A DNA stretch of 64,000 nucleotides from CAYOZL01 sp964408435 (lineage in GTDB: Bacteria; Bdellovibrionota_C; UBA2361; SZUA-149; CAYOZL01), in contig CAYOZL010000005.1 in the NCBI GenBank assembly GCA_964408435.1, positions 1 to 64,000 of the forward strand, in the 5' to 3' direction. The position numbers and the translations under genes were made by a program. The notes under the pieces are model-generated. The model was not told the DNA's origin. It saw only the letters and a program-made list of their open reading frames with translations, and did not search any database. Of the stretch, positions 26,540 through 34,602 are shown one piece after another (positions within the stretch are counted from its first letter, which is position 1; each line of letters begins with the position of its first letter).

Positions 26540-27478
26540 ATGAGCAAACCTATAGAAAGATTAACAGGCGAAGACCTTGAGATTGAAATTGATGCTTCTA
26601 CGGATCAGCAGTACGTAAATATCTGTGGAATGAAGGTAAGATTAGCTAAACCTTATAATCTAAATTTTGAGTGGATTGGAAATAAAAAAGTTTTAAATCA
26701 ATTACGTTCTTCTTGGTATTGCGCAAGAGAAGGTGAGAAACCGATGAATCCTAGATTGGTTGGAAAGCCTGGAGTGGGGAAAACTGCACTTGCTTATGCA
26801 GCAGGGAAAAGTTTAAATTTACCTTGCTACTTTTTTCAAGGAACAGCTGATACAAAGCCTAATGATTTGTTAGTTACTCCTTTAGTTGTAGAAACTTCAA
26901 AAGATAGTACAAAGGTAGAATACGTTGCAAGTTCAGTAATTACTGCAATGATTGTTGGTGGAGTTTGTATTCTTGATGAAGGAAATAGAATGCAGGAAAA
27001 AGCTTGGGCATCACTCGCTCCTTTACTTGATTCTAGAAGATATATTGAATCAATCTCTGTAGGTCTGTTACTTAAAGCTCATAAAAATTTTAGATTTATT
27101 GCTACTATGAACGATGATGCTTCTTGCTTTGATTTACCTGAATATATTCAAAGTCGTTTGCATCCTTATATCGGGTTAGATTTTCCAGATCGTTCAGAGG
27201 AAAGAAAAATTCTTGAAGTGAATTTACCTTACACAGATGCTACTGTTTTAGATTATGTGGCTGATTTTTTAAATGTTGCCAGAAAAGAGGGTGAAGAATA
27301 CACTCCTAGAGATGGAATTCATATAGCTAATTATGCTGGTAAGATGGTTGATTATGAAGAGCATCATGGAAGAGATTTAGATCCTGGTGAAGCTGTAGTA
27401 ATCGCCGTAGAGCAGATCCTAGGTATTAGACAAGCAAGGTTCATGAAGCAAATTCTTTGGAAGGAAAGAGCTGCTTAA
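26540..27478 (+). CDS. MoxR-type AAA+ ATPase
   Basis: A 312-aa single AAA+ module of the MoxR/AAA_5 type. Walker A is GKPGVGKTA at about residue 74, the Walker B region is VCILDEGNRM, where the usual D-E is retained, sensor 1 is FRFIATMN, and SRLHPYIGLDFPD contains the arginine-finger region. MoxR ATPases usually act as chaperones with a von Willebrand factor A partner that inserts metal or assembles complexes. No VWA gene is adjacent, so the partner is unknown. It is preceded by the REP-like hairpin and followed by a small membrane-protein gene. Confidence 0.8.
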   Translation: MSKPIERLTGEDLEIEIDASTDQQYVNICGMKVRLAKPYNLNFEWIGNKKVLNQLRSSWYCAREGEKPMNPRLVGKPGVGKTALAYAAGKSLNLPCYFFQGTADTKPNDLLVTPLVVETSKDSTKVEYVASSVITAMIVGGVCILDEGNRMQEKAWASLAPLLDSRRYIESISVGLLLKAHKNFRFIATMNDDASCFDLPEYIQSRLHPYIGLDFPDRSEERKILEVNLPYTDATVLDYVADFLNVARKEGEEYTPRDGIHIANYAGKMVDYEEHHGRDLDPGEAVVIAVEQILGIRQARFMKQILWKERAA

Positions 27479-27567
27479 ATCTTTTATTTCTCTACAATTC
27501 CAAATTAAATCATAAATAATAAAATTTAATGATGCACATATAAAATATATACGTTTATATAGTGTCC

Positions 27568-27921
27568 ATGTATTTTGTATACGCATTGTTGCCCCTAACG
27601 TTGTTTCTAATGGCCCTATGGGCATTTCTTAAGCCATTAATGAAGGTTCGAGGGAAAGAGGATTGGATGCGGTATTTTGTAATGTTTTTATCTTGTACTG
27701 CGATTCTATTTTTAACTTCTTTAATTGACAAATCTGGAGTTTTGAAAAACTTAGTTGAGAAGTTCTCCTTTGGAATATTAGAGTATAATTTTGTCAGATG
27801 GTTTATATTTCCTGCCTTGTTATTTACCGTAGCAAAAATTTTAGATTTATATGATAGGAAAGCAGTTGCGAGAAGAAAAAAGGCAAGAGAAGAGAAATAT
27901 AATAAGTTCAATTATGAATAA
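27568..27921 (+). CDS. Small hypothetical membrane protein
   Basis: I do not recognise a family. The 118-aa product has three hydrophobic segments (about residues 3-22, 38-56 and 80-98) and a short, strongly basic C-terminal tail (RRKKAREEKYNK), typical of a cytoplasmic tail by the positive-inside rule. ATG 27568 is preferred to GTG 27562; no Shine-Dalgarno is evident. An open frame of similar length lies on the opposite strand, but this strand agrees with its neighbours and shows better membrane-protein features. Confidence 0.55.
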   Translation: MYFVYALLPLTLFLMALWAFLKPLMKVRGKEDWMRYFVMFLSCTAILFLTSLIDKSGVLKNLVEKFSFGILEYNFVRWFIFPALLFTVAKILDLYDRKAVARRKKAREEKYNKFNYE

Positions 27922-27957
27922 ATTTTATGCGAGTTTGAGGTAAGGAGAAAGTAAAAA

Positions 27958-28449
27958 ATGAAAAAAAATATTATTTTATTATTTTTCTGTAGTTGTTTGT
28001 TCTCTTGTGCTCAAGAAAATGTAAATCTCGATCCCAACAATTTCAATTCAAATGATACAATAGGTGATGTGCAGCCTACTGTTGCGATAAATACATCTTT
28101 AAGCTCTGCAGTCGCAGTAAATGTTGAGTTAGCAATAACTCAAGAAGAGCAGGAGCTTGGATTAATGTTTCGAGACGAATTAGATGCGTTTTCTGGTTTG
28201 TTGTTTTTGTTTGATTTTGAGGGAATTAGAGAATTTACAATGATAAATACTTTTATTCCTTTAGATATTATCTTTATTGATTCTGATTTTGTAATTGTTG
28301 ATATAATAAGAGACACTATTCCTAACACCGTAGGGCCTTTTACTACTTCTATTCCATTTATGTATGCCTTGGAGGTTAACGCAGGATTTTCTGAAGACTT
28401 AGGTATCTTACCAGGAGATACGGTTAGTTTTTTAGGTTTTGATATTTGA
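27958..28449 (+). CDS. DUF192-family lipoprotein
   Basis: A 163-aa exported lipoprotein. The signal peptide ends in a lipobox-like LFSC (Cys near residue 17), followed by a short Asn-rich linker and a DUF192 domain (about 50-163). The family pattern is clear: VELAITQEEQELGLMFRDEL, then FTMINTFIPLDIIFID, then YALEVNAGFSEDLGILPGD. DUF192 proteins are small secreted beta-barrel-like domains of unknown function, common in marine and halophilic organisms. It is 36 bp downstream of the small membrane-protein gene, with AGGAGAAAG just upstream of the ATG. Confidence 0.82.
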   Translation: MKKNIILLFFCSCLFSCAQENVNLDPNNFNSNDTIGDVQPTVAINTSLSSAVAVNVELAITQEEQELGLMFRDELDAFSGLLFLFDFEGIREFTMINTFIPLDIIFIDSDFVIVDIIRDTIPNTVGPFTTSIPFMYALEVNAGFSEDLGILPGDTVSFLGFDI

Positions 28450-28516
28450 TTTTTAACCTTTCTAAGAGTAAATATCCAGTATAATTTCAATCCGTTAATA
28501 TCAAGGAAGGTCGTAA

Positions 28517-29743
28517 GTGCAAGAAAGATTAAATGAATTAAAAAAAACATACGCAGAATTTTCTGAAAAAAAACTTTCTTTAAATATTACTAGAGGTAAG
28601 CCAAGCGCAGATATTTTAGACCTTTCTACTGAGATTTTAAATAATCTAAGTGCTGAAGAATTAAAATCACTAACTAATACAGATTGTAGAAACTACGGGC
28701 TTTTAGACGGCTTAGAAGAAGCAAAGAAACTTGGAGCAGAAATGCTTGGAGTAAAATCTGAAGAAATCTTTGTAGGTGGGAATGCAAGCTTAGCTTTAAT
28801 GTTTGATATTATCTCTAGAGCAATGACTCATGGAACGGGTGAAAAGCCTTGGATTCAACAAGAAAAAATAAAAGCGATTTGCTTAGTTCCTGGTTACGAT
28901 CGACATTTTTCTATTTGCCAGCATTTTGGAATTGAAATGGTAAATGTTGAAATTGAATCAGAAGATATTAATGTAGAAAAAATTAAAGAGCTAGTAGAGT
29001 CTGATGATAGCTTTAAAATGATGTGGTTGATTCCTAAATATAATAACCCTACAGGACATTTATTTTCTGATAGTTCTCTAAAAGCATTAGCGAGTATTAA
29101 GCCTAAAGCTAAGGATTTTAGAATAATTTGTGATAATGCGTATTCGGTTCATGATTGGGTTGATAGTCCTAGAGAGCAGGTAAATTTCCTACAAGCTTGT
29201 AAAGATGCTGGAAATGAGGATTTAGCTTTTTTAATTGGTTCGACTTCAAAAGTTACTTTTGCAGGTGCCGGAATATCCTTTCTTGCAGCAAGTAAGAACA
29301 ATTTTGATTGGTTTAAATCTCATGCTTTTTTTCAAACTATTGGTAATGATAAAGTTAATATGCTTAGGCATGTTAAGTTTTTAAAAGACTTAAATGGAAT
29401 TAAAGCACATATGAAAAAGCATGCGCAGATTCTAAAGCCAAAGTTTGATTTAGCACTTAATATTCTTGATAAGAATTTATCAGGTAAGGATATCGCTAAG
29501 TGGACTAGTCCTGAAGGTGGATATTTTATTAGTTTAAATGTTAAGCCTGGAACTGCAAAAAGAGTAGAGGAATTAGCTGGAAATGCAGGTTTGAAGCTGA
29601 CTAAAGCAGGTGCGACATATCCTTATAAGAAAGATCCTCAAGATAGTAATTTAAGAATTGCTCCTAGTTTCCCACCAATTGGTGAGTTAGAACAAGCAAT
29701 GGAATTACTATGCGTATGCGTAGAGCTAGCGGCTTTAGAATAG
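28517..29743 (+). CDS. PLP-dependent aminotransferase, Asp_aminotransf (PF12897)-like
   Basis: A fold-type I aminotransferase of 408 aa, resembling the actinobacterial-type aspartate aminotransferase group. It starts with a conserved LNITRGKPSADILDLS block. PKYNNPTGHLFS is the substrate-binding loop, CDNAYSVHD holds the PLP-ring Asp, and GSTSKVTFAGAG carries the PLP lysine near residue 250. The C-terminal Arg is in NLRIAPSFPP. Aspartate transamination is the likely reaction; alanine or aromatic substrates cannot be excluded. The GTG start has a strong AAGGAAGG Shine-Dalgarno six bases upstream. Confidence 0.82.
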   Translation: MQERLNELKKTYAEFSEKKLSLNITRGKPSADILDLSTEILNNLSAEELKSLTNTDCRNYGLLDGLEEAKKLGAEMLGVKSEEIFVGGNASLALMFDIISRAMTHGTGEKPWIQQEKIKAICLVPGYDRHFSICQHFGIEMVNVEIESEDINVEKIKELVESDDSFKMMWLIPKYNNPTGHLFSDSSLKALASIKPKAKDFRIICDNAYSVHDWVDSPREQVNFLQACKDAGNEDLAFLIGSTSKVTFAGAGISFLAASKNNFDWFKSHAFFQTIGNDKVNMLRHVKFLKDLNGIKAHMKKHAQILKPKFDLALNILDKNLSGKDIAKWTSPEGGYFISLNVKPGTAKRVEELAGNAGLKLTKAGATYPYKKDPQDSNLRIAPSFPPIGELEQAMELLCVCVELAALE

Positions 29744-29766
29744 CTTTTAAAAAGAAGTTCTACAGA

Positions 29767-30300
29767 TTATGCTTCAATCTTTTTAGCATCATTGGCATAA
29801 GTAGAAAGTACATCATCTCTACTAGTCTTATCACCATCGATTAAAGGCTGTCTTTGAACGTGAATGTCTCTTTGTAATTTAATCAAAGCATCTAGTATCG
29901 CTTCAGGTCTAGGAGGGCATCCAGGTATATACATGTCTACTGGTATAATTTTATCTACTCCAGCAACAGTAGCGTAGTTATCGTAAAATCCACCAGTTGA
30001 TGCGCACGCTCCAAAAGCAATAACCCATTTAGGCTCTAGCATTTGCTCATAAACTCTTTTAAGCACTGGTGCTTGTTTATGAGTAATAGTTCCAACTACC
30101 CAAAGTAAATCAGCTTGTCTTGGAGTGAATCTTGGAAGAGCAGCTCCAAATCTATCAGTGTCGTAATGTGAGCAACTAACAGACATGAATTCCATTCCAC
30201 AACATGCAGTAACAAAAGGGTATGCAAAAAGTGAGTATTTTCTACACCATCCAATGGCTTCATCTAATTTTGTTGTTACGTATGATTCTTCAGAATTCAT
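29767..30300 (-). CDS. nuoB: NADH-quinone oxidoreductase subunit B (lone copy)
   Basis: The complex I subunit that carries the terminal iron-sulfur cluster N2, next to the quinone site. All cluster cysteines are visible: tandem Cys in TACCGMEFM (about 33-34), Cys in GACASTGG and Cys in GCPPRPEA. The 177-aa length is normal. In most bacteria nuoB sits in a nuoA-N cluster, but here the neighbours are an aminotransferase and argH, so the nuo genes must be dispersed or this is a solitary copy. Confidence 0.92.
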   Translation of the reverse strand: MNSEESYVTTKLDEAIGWCRKYSLFAYPFVTACCGMEFMSVSCSHYDTDRFGAALPRFTPRQADLLWVVGTITHKQAPVLKRVYEQMLEPKWVIAFGACASTGGFYDNYATVAGVDKIIPVDMYIPGCPPRPEAILDALIKLQRDIHVQRQPLIDGDKTSRDDVLSTYANDAKKIEA

Positions 30301-30356
30301 TCTTTATCCTTAATACTATATAGTTAAGACGAAATTTAATTGAATATACAACTTTG

Positions 30357-31700
30357 TCAAAGCAATAAATTTCCTCTGACTTTCTCAAGCCTTACACCCC
30401 ACTTTTTAATATCTGAATCTATCTTTTCTAAATCTTTACTAGATTCTAGTACTTCTTTGAAAACGCTATCTTCAATTGATGAAAAGTCTTTCTCAAGTTC
30501 TTTTACATCCAAATTCGCTTTTTTAATGTTATCGCCTACTTCTCTATAAGCATCTCTAAATGGCATTCCGTTTGAGACCTTTCTATAAACTTCGTAGGTA
30601 GCAAAAAGCTCATCACACATTGCAAGCTTAATCATTTCAGAATTAATCTTAAAATTCTTGATAATATTATCAGTGATTTTTAATTGCTGCTTGATTACAC
30701 TAGAAGCTCTAATTACAGGTTCTTTAGTATACTGAAAATCTCTATGATAATTAGAAGGTAGTTTCGCAATTACCCATCTCATTTCATCTTCACATGCTCT
30801 AATTTTAGCAGTGTTACCTCTTAGTAGCTCTAGAACATCAGGGTTTCTTTTTTGAGGCATGATACTAGAGCCAGTAGTCGCTTCTACCGGTAGCTCAATA
30901 AAACCAAATTCTTTAGTTGAATAAATTTGCATATCAAAAGCAAGTTTTTCAATTATGCTAGATAAATCTGTGCAAAATCTTAAAAATTTAAGTTCAGCTT
31001 TCCCTCTGCTGTTTTGAACATTAATAGGATTTTTTTGAGTTTTGCTAAAATCTAAAAGCTTTGTAGTTAGATCTCTATCGAGATTTAAAGGCACTCCAAA
31101 CCCTGAAGCAACACCAAGAGGGTTTAAGTTAATTCTCTCTATGTAGCTAAGCCCATCGTATAAAGATTCAACAATGCTTTCAGCAAAACAGTGCGTCCAC
31201 ATACTTACACTGCTAGGCATTGCAGGTTGCATGTGTGTGTAACCTGGAAAAGCAGTATTTTTAAATTCTTTAGCTCTTTTTAAAAAAGAATTTGCAAGAG
31301 TTGATTGAAGTTTGAAAATTTCTATAAACTCAGCTCTTAAATAAAGTCTCATTGCTACTAGAACTTGGTCATTTCTAGATCTGCCAGTATGTATTTTTAA
31401 GCCGGCATCCCCGATTTCTTTTGTTAAGTAGCTCTCAATTGCTGTATGCCCATCTTCAAGCTCATGTGCGATTTCAAATTTATTATTAGTAATTTCAGCA
31501 TTAAGCTTTTTTAGACTAGCTAGAATTTTACTTAGCTCATCTTTATTGATGATGTTGATAGTCTCTAACATTTTAGCGTGGGCGCAGGAGGCTATAATAT
31601 CATGCTCGATGATATGCATATCTAGCTCAGGGTCATTCCCCACAGAGAAATCATGGATTTCTTGGTCTAGCTTATTTCCTTTGTCCCAAAGTCTTTTCAC
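30357..31700 (-). CDS. argH: Argininosuccinate lyase
   Basis: Splits argininosuccinate to arginine and fumarate, the final step of arginine synthesis. The fumarase/aspartase superfamily signature GSSIMPQKRNPDV is at about residues 275-287, and HTGRSRNDQV (near 105) and PGYTHMQPAMPSS (near 155) are the other two catalytic blocks. The 447-aa length is normal. The start is GTG at 31700, in agreement with the conserved N-terminal LWDKGNKLDQEIHDFSVGND. No other arg gene is adjacent, and it is divergent from trmD. Confidence 0.95.
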   Translation of the reverse strand: MKRLWDKGNKLDQEIHDFSVGNDPELDMHIIEHDIIASCAHAKMLETINIINKDELSKILASLKKLNAEITNNKFEIAHELEDGHTAIESYLTKEIGDAGLKIHTGRSRNDQVLVAMRLYLRAEFIEIFKLQSTLANSFLKRAKEFKNTAFPGYTHMQPAMPSSVSMWTHCFAESIVESLYDGLSYIERINLNPLGVASGFGVPLNLDRDLTTKLLDFSKTQKNPINVQNSRGKAELKFLRFCTDLSSIIEKLAFDMQIYSTKEFGFIELPVEATTGSSIMPQKRNPDVLELLRGNTAKIRACEDEMRWVIAKLPSNYHRDFQYTKEPVIRASSVIKQQLKITDNIIKNFKINSEMIKLAMCDELFATYEVYRKVSNGMPFRDAYREVGDNIKKANLDVKELEKDFSSIEDSVFKEVLESSKDLEKIDSDIKKWGVRLEKVRGNLLL

Positions 31701-31766
31701 GTTTTACATTTACTGTTAAATTTTCCAAAAAAGCATTATTATCATATATTTACTCAAGTTCAAATC

Positions 31767-33026
31767 ATGAAATTTAACGTACTTAGCATTTTCCCAGAGT
31801 TGTTTAAGCCTTTTACAGAGCTAGGCCTAGTAGGTAGGGCTGTGAAAGAGGGCAAGATTTCGATTGAGCTTACCCAATTAAGAGATTTTGCAATCAACAC
31901 TCAGGCGCAAATTGATGACACTCCTTTTGGGGGAGGGGCTGGTATGGTCTTAAGACCAGAGCCTGCGATTGATGCAATTAAGAGCAAGCAGTCTAAAGAT
32001 TCAAAGGTAGTACTTTTTACTCCAAGAGGTAGGAAGTTAGATCATGATTTTGCAAAAGAACTTTCAGCTAATAAAGACTTAATACTACTTTGCACAAGAT
32101 ACGAAGGAGTAGATCAAAGAGTTGTTGATAACTACGTTGATTATGAAGTGAGTATGGGCGACTACGTTTTAATGGGCGGAGAGTTGCCAGCAATGACATT
32201 TATGGAATGTCTTTCAAGGTTCGTTCCAGGTGTTTTAGGTAATGCTGAATCTTTAGAGCAAGAATCTTTTACTGATGGTTTATTAGAGCATCCGCAATAT
32301 ACAAAGCCAAGAGAATACTTAGAGATGAAAGCTCCGGAAGTTTTATTTAGTGGGAATCACAAAAATATCGATACTTGGAAAAAAGAAAAATCTATTTCTG
32401 ATACGAAAGAAAGAAGAATGGATTTATTTGAAAGTTATAGAGCAAAAACTAATACTAAGCTTACTAAAGCACCTATTTCAGTCGCCTTAGTTCACTACCC
32501 AGTTTTAAATAAAGAAGGAAAGGTAATTGCCTCATCGATTACTAATTTAGACATGCATGATATTGCAAGGTCTTCTAGAACTTACGGAGTAGAGAATTAT
32601 TTCTTAGTGCATCCAACTAAAGCAATGAGAAAATTAATGGATACTATTGCTGAGCACTGGGATAAAGGCTACGGAGCAACTTATAATCCAAATCGCAAAG
32701 AGGCTTTATCTAATGTGAGAGTAGTTCCAGATTTTGAGGATGTTGTTCTTCAGCTACAGGAAAAATACTCTAAATTGCCTAAAATCATTGTTACATCCGC
32801 TAAGAGAACGGAAAGTTCGATTTCATTTGCCAAAATGAAGGAAATATTGGCAAATAATAGCGAGGATCCTTACTTAATAGTGTATGGCACTGGTTGGGGA
32901 CTTACAGACGGTTTTATTAAAAGAGCAGACTACATGCTGGAGCCAGTAGGTAGCGTTGAAGATTTTAAACATTTATCTGTTAGATCTGCAGCGGCAATTA
33001 TTTTGGATCGTTTGTTTGGAGTATAG
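31767..33026 (+). CDS. trmD: tRNA (m1G37) methyltransferase TrmD fused to a second SPOUT methyltransferase domain
   Basis: Residues 1-232 are TrmD, which methylates G37 of tRNAs to prevent frameshifts: MKFNVLSIFPELF, DDTPFGGGAGMVL, LCTRYEGVD and SMGDYVLMGGE in the trefoil-knot SAM site. Residues 233-419 are a second domain, resembling the Methyltrn_RNA_4 (PF09936) SAM-dependent RNA methyltransferase family: VALVHYPVLNKEGKVIASSITNLD, then RSSRTYGVENYFLVHP and LIVYGTGWGLTD. In deltaproteobacteria that domain is usually a separate gene next to trmD. Here it is one 419-aa chain against about 245 for plain TrmD. No rimM or rplS is adjacent. The RNA target of the second domain is unknown. Confidence 0.92.
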   Translation: MKFNVLSIFPELFKPFTELGLVGRAVKEGKISIELTQLRDFAINTQAQIDDTPFGGGAGMVLRPEPAIDAIKSKQSKDSKVVLFTPRGRKLDHDFAKELSANKDLILLCTRYEGVDQRVVDNYVDYEVSMGDYVLMGGELPAMTFMECLSRFVPGVLGNAESLEQESFTDGLLEHPQYTKPREYLEMKAPEVLFSGNHKNIDTWKKEKSISDTKERRMDLFESYRAKTNTKLTKAPISVALVHYPVLNKEGKVIASSITNLDMHDIARSSRTYGVENYFLVHPTKAMRKLMDTIAEHWDKGYGATYNPNRKEALSNVRVVPDFEDVVLQLQEKYSKLPKIIVTSAKRTESSISFAKMKEILANNSEDPYLIVYGTGWGLTDGFIKRADYMLEPVGSVEDFKHLSVRSAAAIILDRLFGV

Positions 33027-33081
33027 TTTTTTATATTTTAAAGCTAGTATTCTTAAATATTAATAATAAAAGGGGGAAAAC

Positions 33082-33474
33082 ATGGGTTTAGTTAGCGAAT
33101 TTAAAGAATTTATCATGCAAGGTAATGCAGTTGATCTTGCAGTAGGTGTTGTTATTGGTGCAGCGTTTGGTAAAATTGTTGCTTCATTAGTAGGCGATGT
33201 AATTATGCCAGTAGTTGGTTATTTCTCTGCTGGAGTTGATTTCTCAAGCATTGGTTATACCTTACAAGAAGCACAAGGTGATGTGCCTGCTGTAATGATT
33301 AAGTATGGTGCTTTTTTCCAGACTTTAATTGATTTTGCAATAATAGGATTTGTAATTTTCATGGTTGTTAAAGGAATTAATTCAATGAAAAAGAAAGAAG
33401 AGGATGCACCGGCAGAACCAACTGCTGAAGAAGTTCTTCTTGGTGAAATCAGAGATGCAATTAAATCTAAGTAG
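33082..33474 (+). CDS. mscL: Large-conductance mechanosensitive channel
   Basis: A homopentameric channel that releases solutes on hypo-osmotic shock. The 130-aa protein has the conserved N-terminal amphipathic helix and TM1 (FKEFIMQGNAVDLAVGVVIG, about 7-26), a periplasmic loop, TM2 (IDFAIIGFVIFMVVKGIN, about 83-100) and a charged C-terminal helix bundle ending EEVLLGEIRDAI. A strong Shine-Dalgarno (AGGGGG) precedes the ATG, and an intrinsic terminator follows. It is monocistronic. Confidence 0.95.
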   Translation: MGLVSEFKEFIMQGNAVDLAVGVVIGAAFGKIVASLVGDVIMPVVGYFSAGVDFSSIGYTLQEAQGDVPAVMIKYGAFFQTLIDFAIIGFVIFMVVKGINSMKKKEEDAPAEPTAEEVLLGEIRDAIKSK

Positions 33475-33495
33475 TTTTTAGTTTTAATTTGTTTA

Positions 33496-33523
33496 AAAGC
33501 CAGGCTTTGTCCTGGCTTTTTTT
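33496..33523 (+). terminator. Intrinsic terminator of mscL
   Basis: AAAGCCAGG (33496-33504) pairs with CCTGGCTTT (33511-33519) around CTTTGT, followed by a T-tract. It lies 22 bp after the mscL stop. Confidence 0.9.
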
Positions 33524-33612
33524 ATGGGTTGGGTTAAGGGGAGGAAGGTGAAGAAGATTAAGGTTAAGGGTTTTAAATTTATCGCGCGATGTTTTGGATA
33601 GTAGGAGTAAAG

Positions 33613-33694
33613 TCCGCCGTCGCCAAGGCTATGGCGGATCAGCCTTCGTAGTCTCTGTCTGGCAAAGCCAGCCGTAGCCTTGGCGAAGGCTGGC
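33613..33694. repeat. GC-rich pair of inverted hairpins abutting tRNA-Ser
   Basis: Two hairpins have the same design: TCCGCC/GGCGGA (33613-33618, 33633-33638) and GCCAGCC/GGCTGGC (33667-33673, 33688-33694), each with a 14-base loop. The loops share the 12-base core TCGCCAAGGCTA in opposite orientation, so the whole unit is an inverted repeat. It is far more GC-rich than its surroundings. The last four bases are also the discriminator and CCA end of tRNA-Ser. The stretch from the mscL stop to the sugar-transferase gene (33475-33871) otherwise holds only the mscL terminator, the tRNA and its promoter. Confidence 0.75.
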
Positions 33695-33783
33695 GGAGAG
33701 AGAGGGATTCGAACCCTCGGTACGGGTTTACCCCATACACCCGCTTAGCAGGCGGGCGCCTTCAGCCGCTCGGCCATCTCTCC
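33691..33783 (-). tRNA. tRNA-Ser (anticodon GCT)
   Basis: On the minus strand the acceptor GGAGAGA pairs with TCTCTCC, followed by G and an encoded CCA. The D-arm begins TGGCCGAGCGG, and the anticodon stem CCCGC/GCGGG encloses CTGCTAA, giving anticodon GCT (reads AGY serine codons). There is a long variable arm (TATGGGGTAAACCCGTA), and the T-arm is GAGGGTTCGAATCCCTC. The long variable arm and 93-nt length are typical of tRNA-Ser. Confidence 0.97.
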
Positions 33784-33795
33784 ACGAGAAGTAAG

Positions 33796-33824
33796 TATTT
33801 ATACTCAATGCTTTTGTTTATCAA
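33796..33824 (-). promoter_or_regulatory. Putative sigma70-type promoter of tRNA-Ser
   Basis: On the minus strand TTGATA (33819-33824) and TAAATA (33796-33801) are 17 bases apart, and the -10 element ends 12 bases before the tRNA 5' end. An overlapping TATAAA two bases upstream is an alternative -10. Confidence 0.55.
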
Positions 33825-33871
33825 GAGCAATACGATTAAAAGATGTATTTAGTGTTGTTTTAGCTCGTGGC

Positions 33872-34555
33872 CTATCTAGCGCCAAAACCAGTCAGGATAA
33901 CTTTAATTGTGCCAATAACAATTTTAAAGTCTAGAAATAAAGAGTAATTCTCAATGTAGAAAATATCCCATTCTAGTTTTTCTTTGTAATCTTCAGGCGT
34001 GGATACATAGCCTAAATTTATTTGAGCAAGACCAGTTAATCCTGCTTTAACATTCATACGGCTATGAATATTTGGAAGAGATTTAGATAACTTCCAAGCC
34101 ATTTCAGCTCTTTCAGGTCTTGGCCCGATTAAGCTCATGTCTCCAATCACTATATTTAGTAACTGCGGTAGTTCATCAATTCTAGATTTTCTTAAAAATT
34201 TACCAATAGAAGTAACTCTAACATCATCTACATCTGCCATTTTAGCACCATCTGCTTCAGCATTAGTAGTCATTGTTCTAAATTTGTAGATTACAAAATA
34301 CTTTCCACCAATTGTTAGTCTTTTTTGTCTGTAGATTATTGGTCCAGGGGATGTGAGCTTAACTAAGATAGCAACAACTGCCATTAAAGGCAGAAGGAAT
34401 GTTAAAAGCAGTAATGATACTGAGATATCAAAGAATCTTTTAATAAATCTTTGATGAAATCTTTTTGGCCATTTACTCTCAAGCTCGACAACATCGGCAC
34501 TCGGTATATCAATTTCTTCCAAGATTTCTTCCTTTAGTATTTCGGCATTGTTCAT
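33872..34555 (-). CDS. Undecaprenyl-phosphate sugar transferase (bacterial sugar transferase family)
   Basis: A membrane phosphoglycosyl transferase (WcaJ/ExoY/PglC-like) that loads the first sugar-1-phosphate onto the lipid carrier for polysaccharide or O-antigen synthesis. The 227-aa protein has a basic RFIKRFFDISVS start to one re-entrant hydrophobic segment (about 45-67). The conserved IIYRQKRLTIGGK, IYKFRTM, LRKSRIDELPQLLNI (catalytic Asp-Glu) and SLIGPRPER motifs follow, and then GLTGLAQI. It lacks the four extra TM helices of WcaJ-type proteins. Other glycan genes at 36.7-40.7 kb may act in the same pathway. Confidence 0.9.
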   Translation of the reverse strand: MNNAEILKEEILEEIDIPSADVVELESKWPKRFHQRFIKRFFDISVSLLLLTFLLPLMAVVAILVKLTSPGPIIYRQKRLTIGGKYFVIYKFRTMTTNAEADGAKMADVDDVRVTSIGKFLRKSRIDELPQLLNIVIGDMSLIGPRPERAEMAWKLSKSLPNIHSRMNVKAGLTGLAQINLGYVSTPEDYKEKLEWDIFYIENYSLFLDFKIVIGTIKVILTGFGAR

Positions 34556-34602
34556 AAGTATACTCCAAGCACTTATCTGGTCTTAGAGCATTTTTGCTTC
34601 AG

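Noticed and set aside
27555..27911. Open frame on the minus strand opposite the small membrane protein
   Set aside because: Composition is less protein-like, it opposes the strand of all neighbours, and the plus-strand frame has coherent TM segments and a basic tail.
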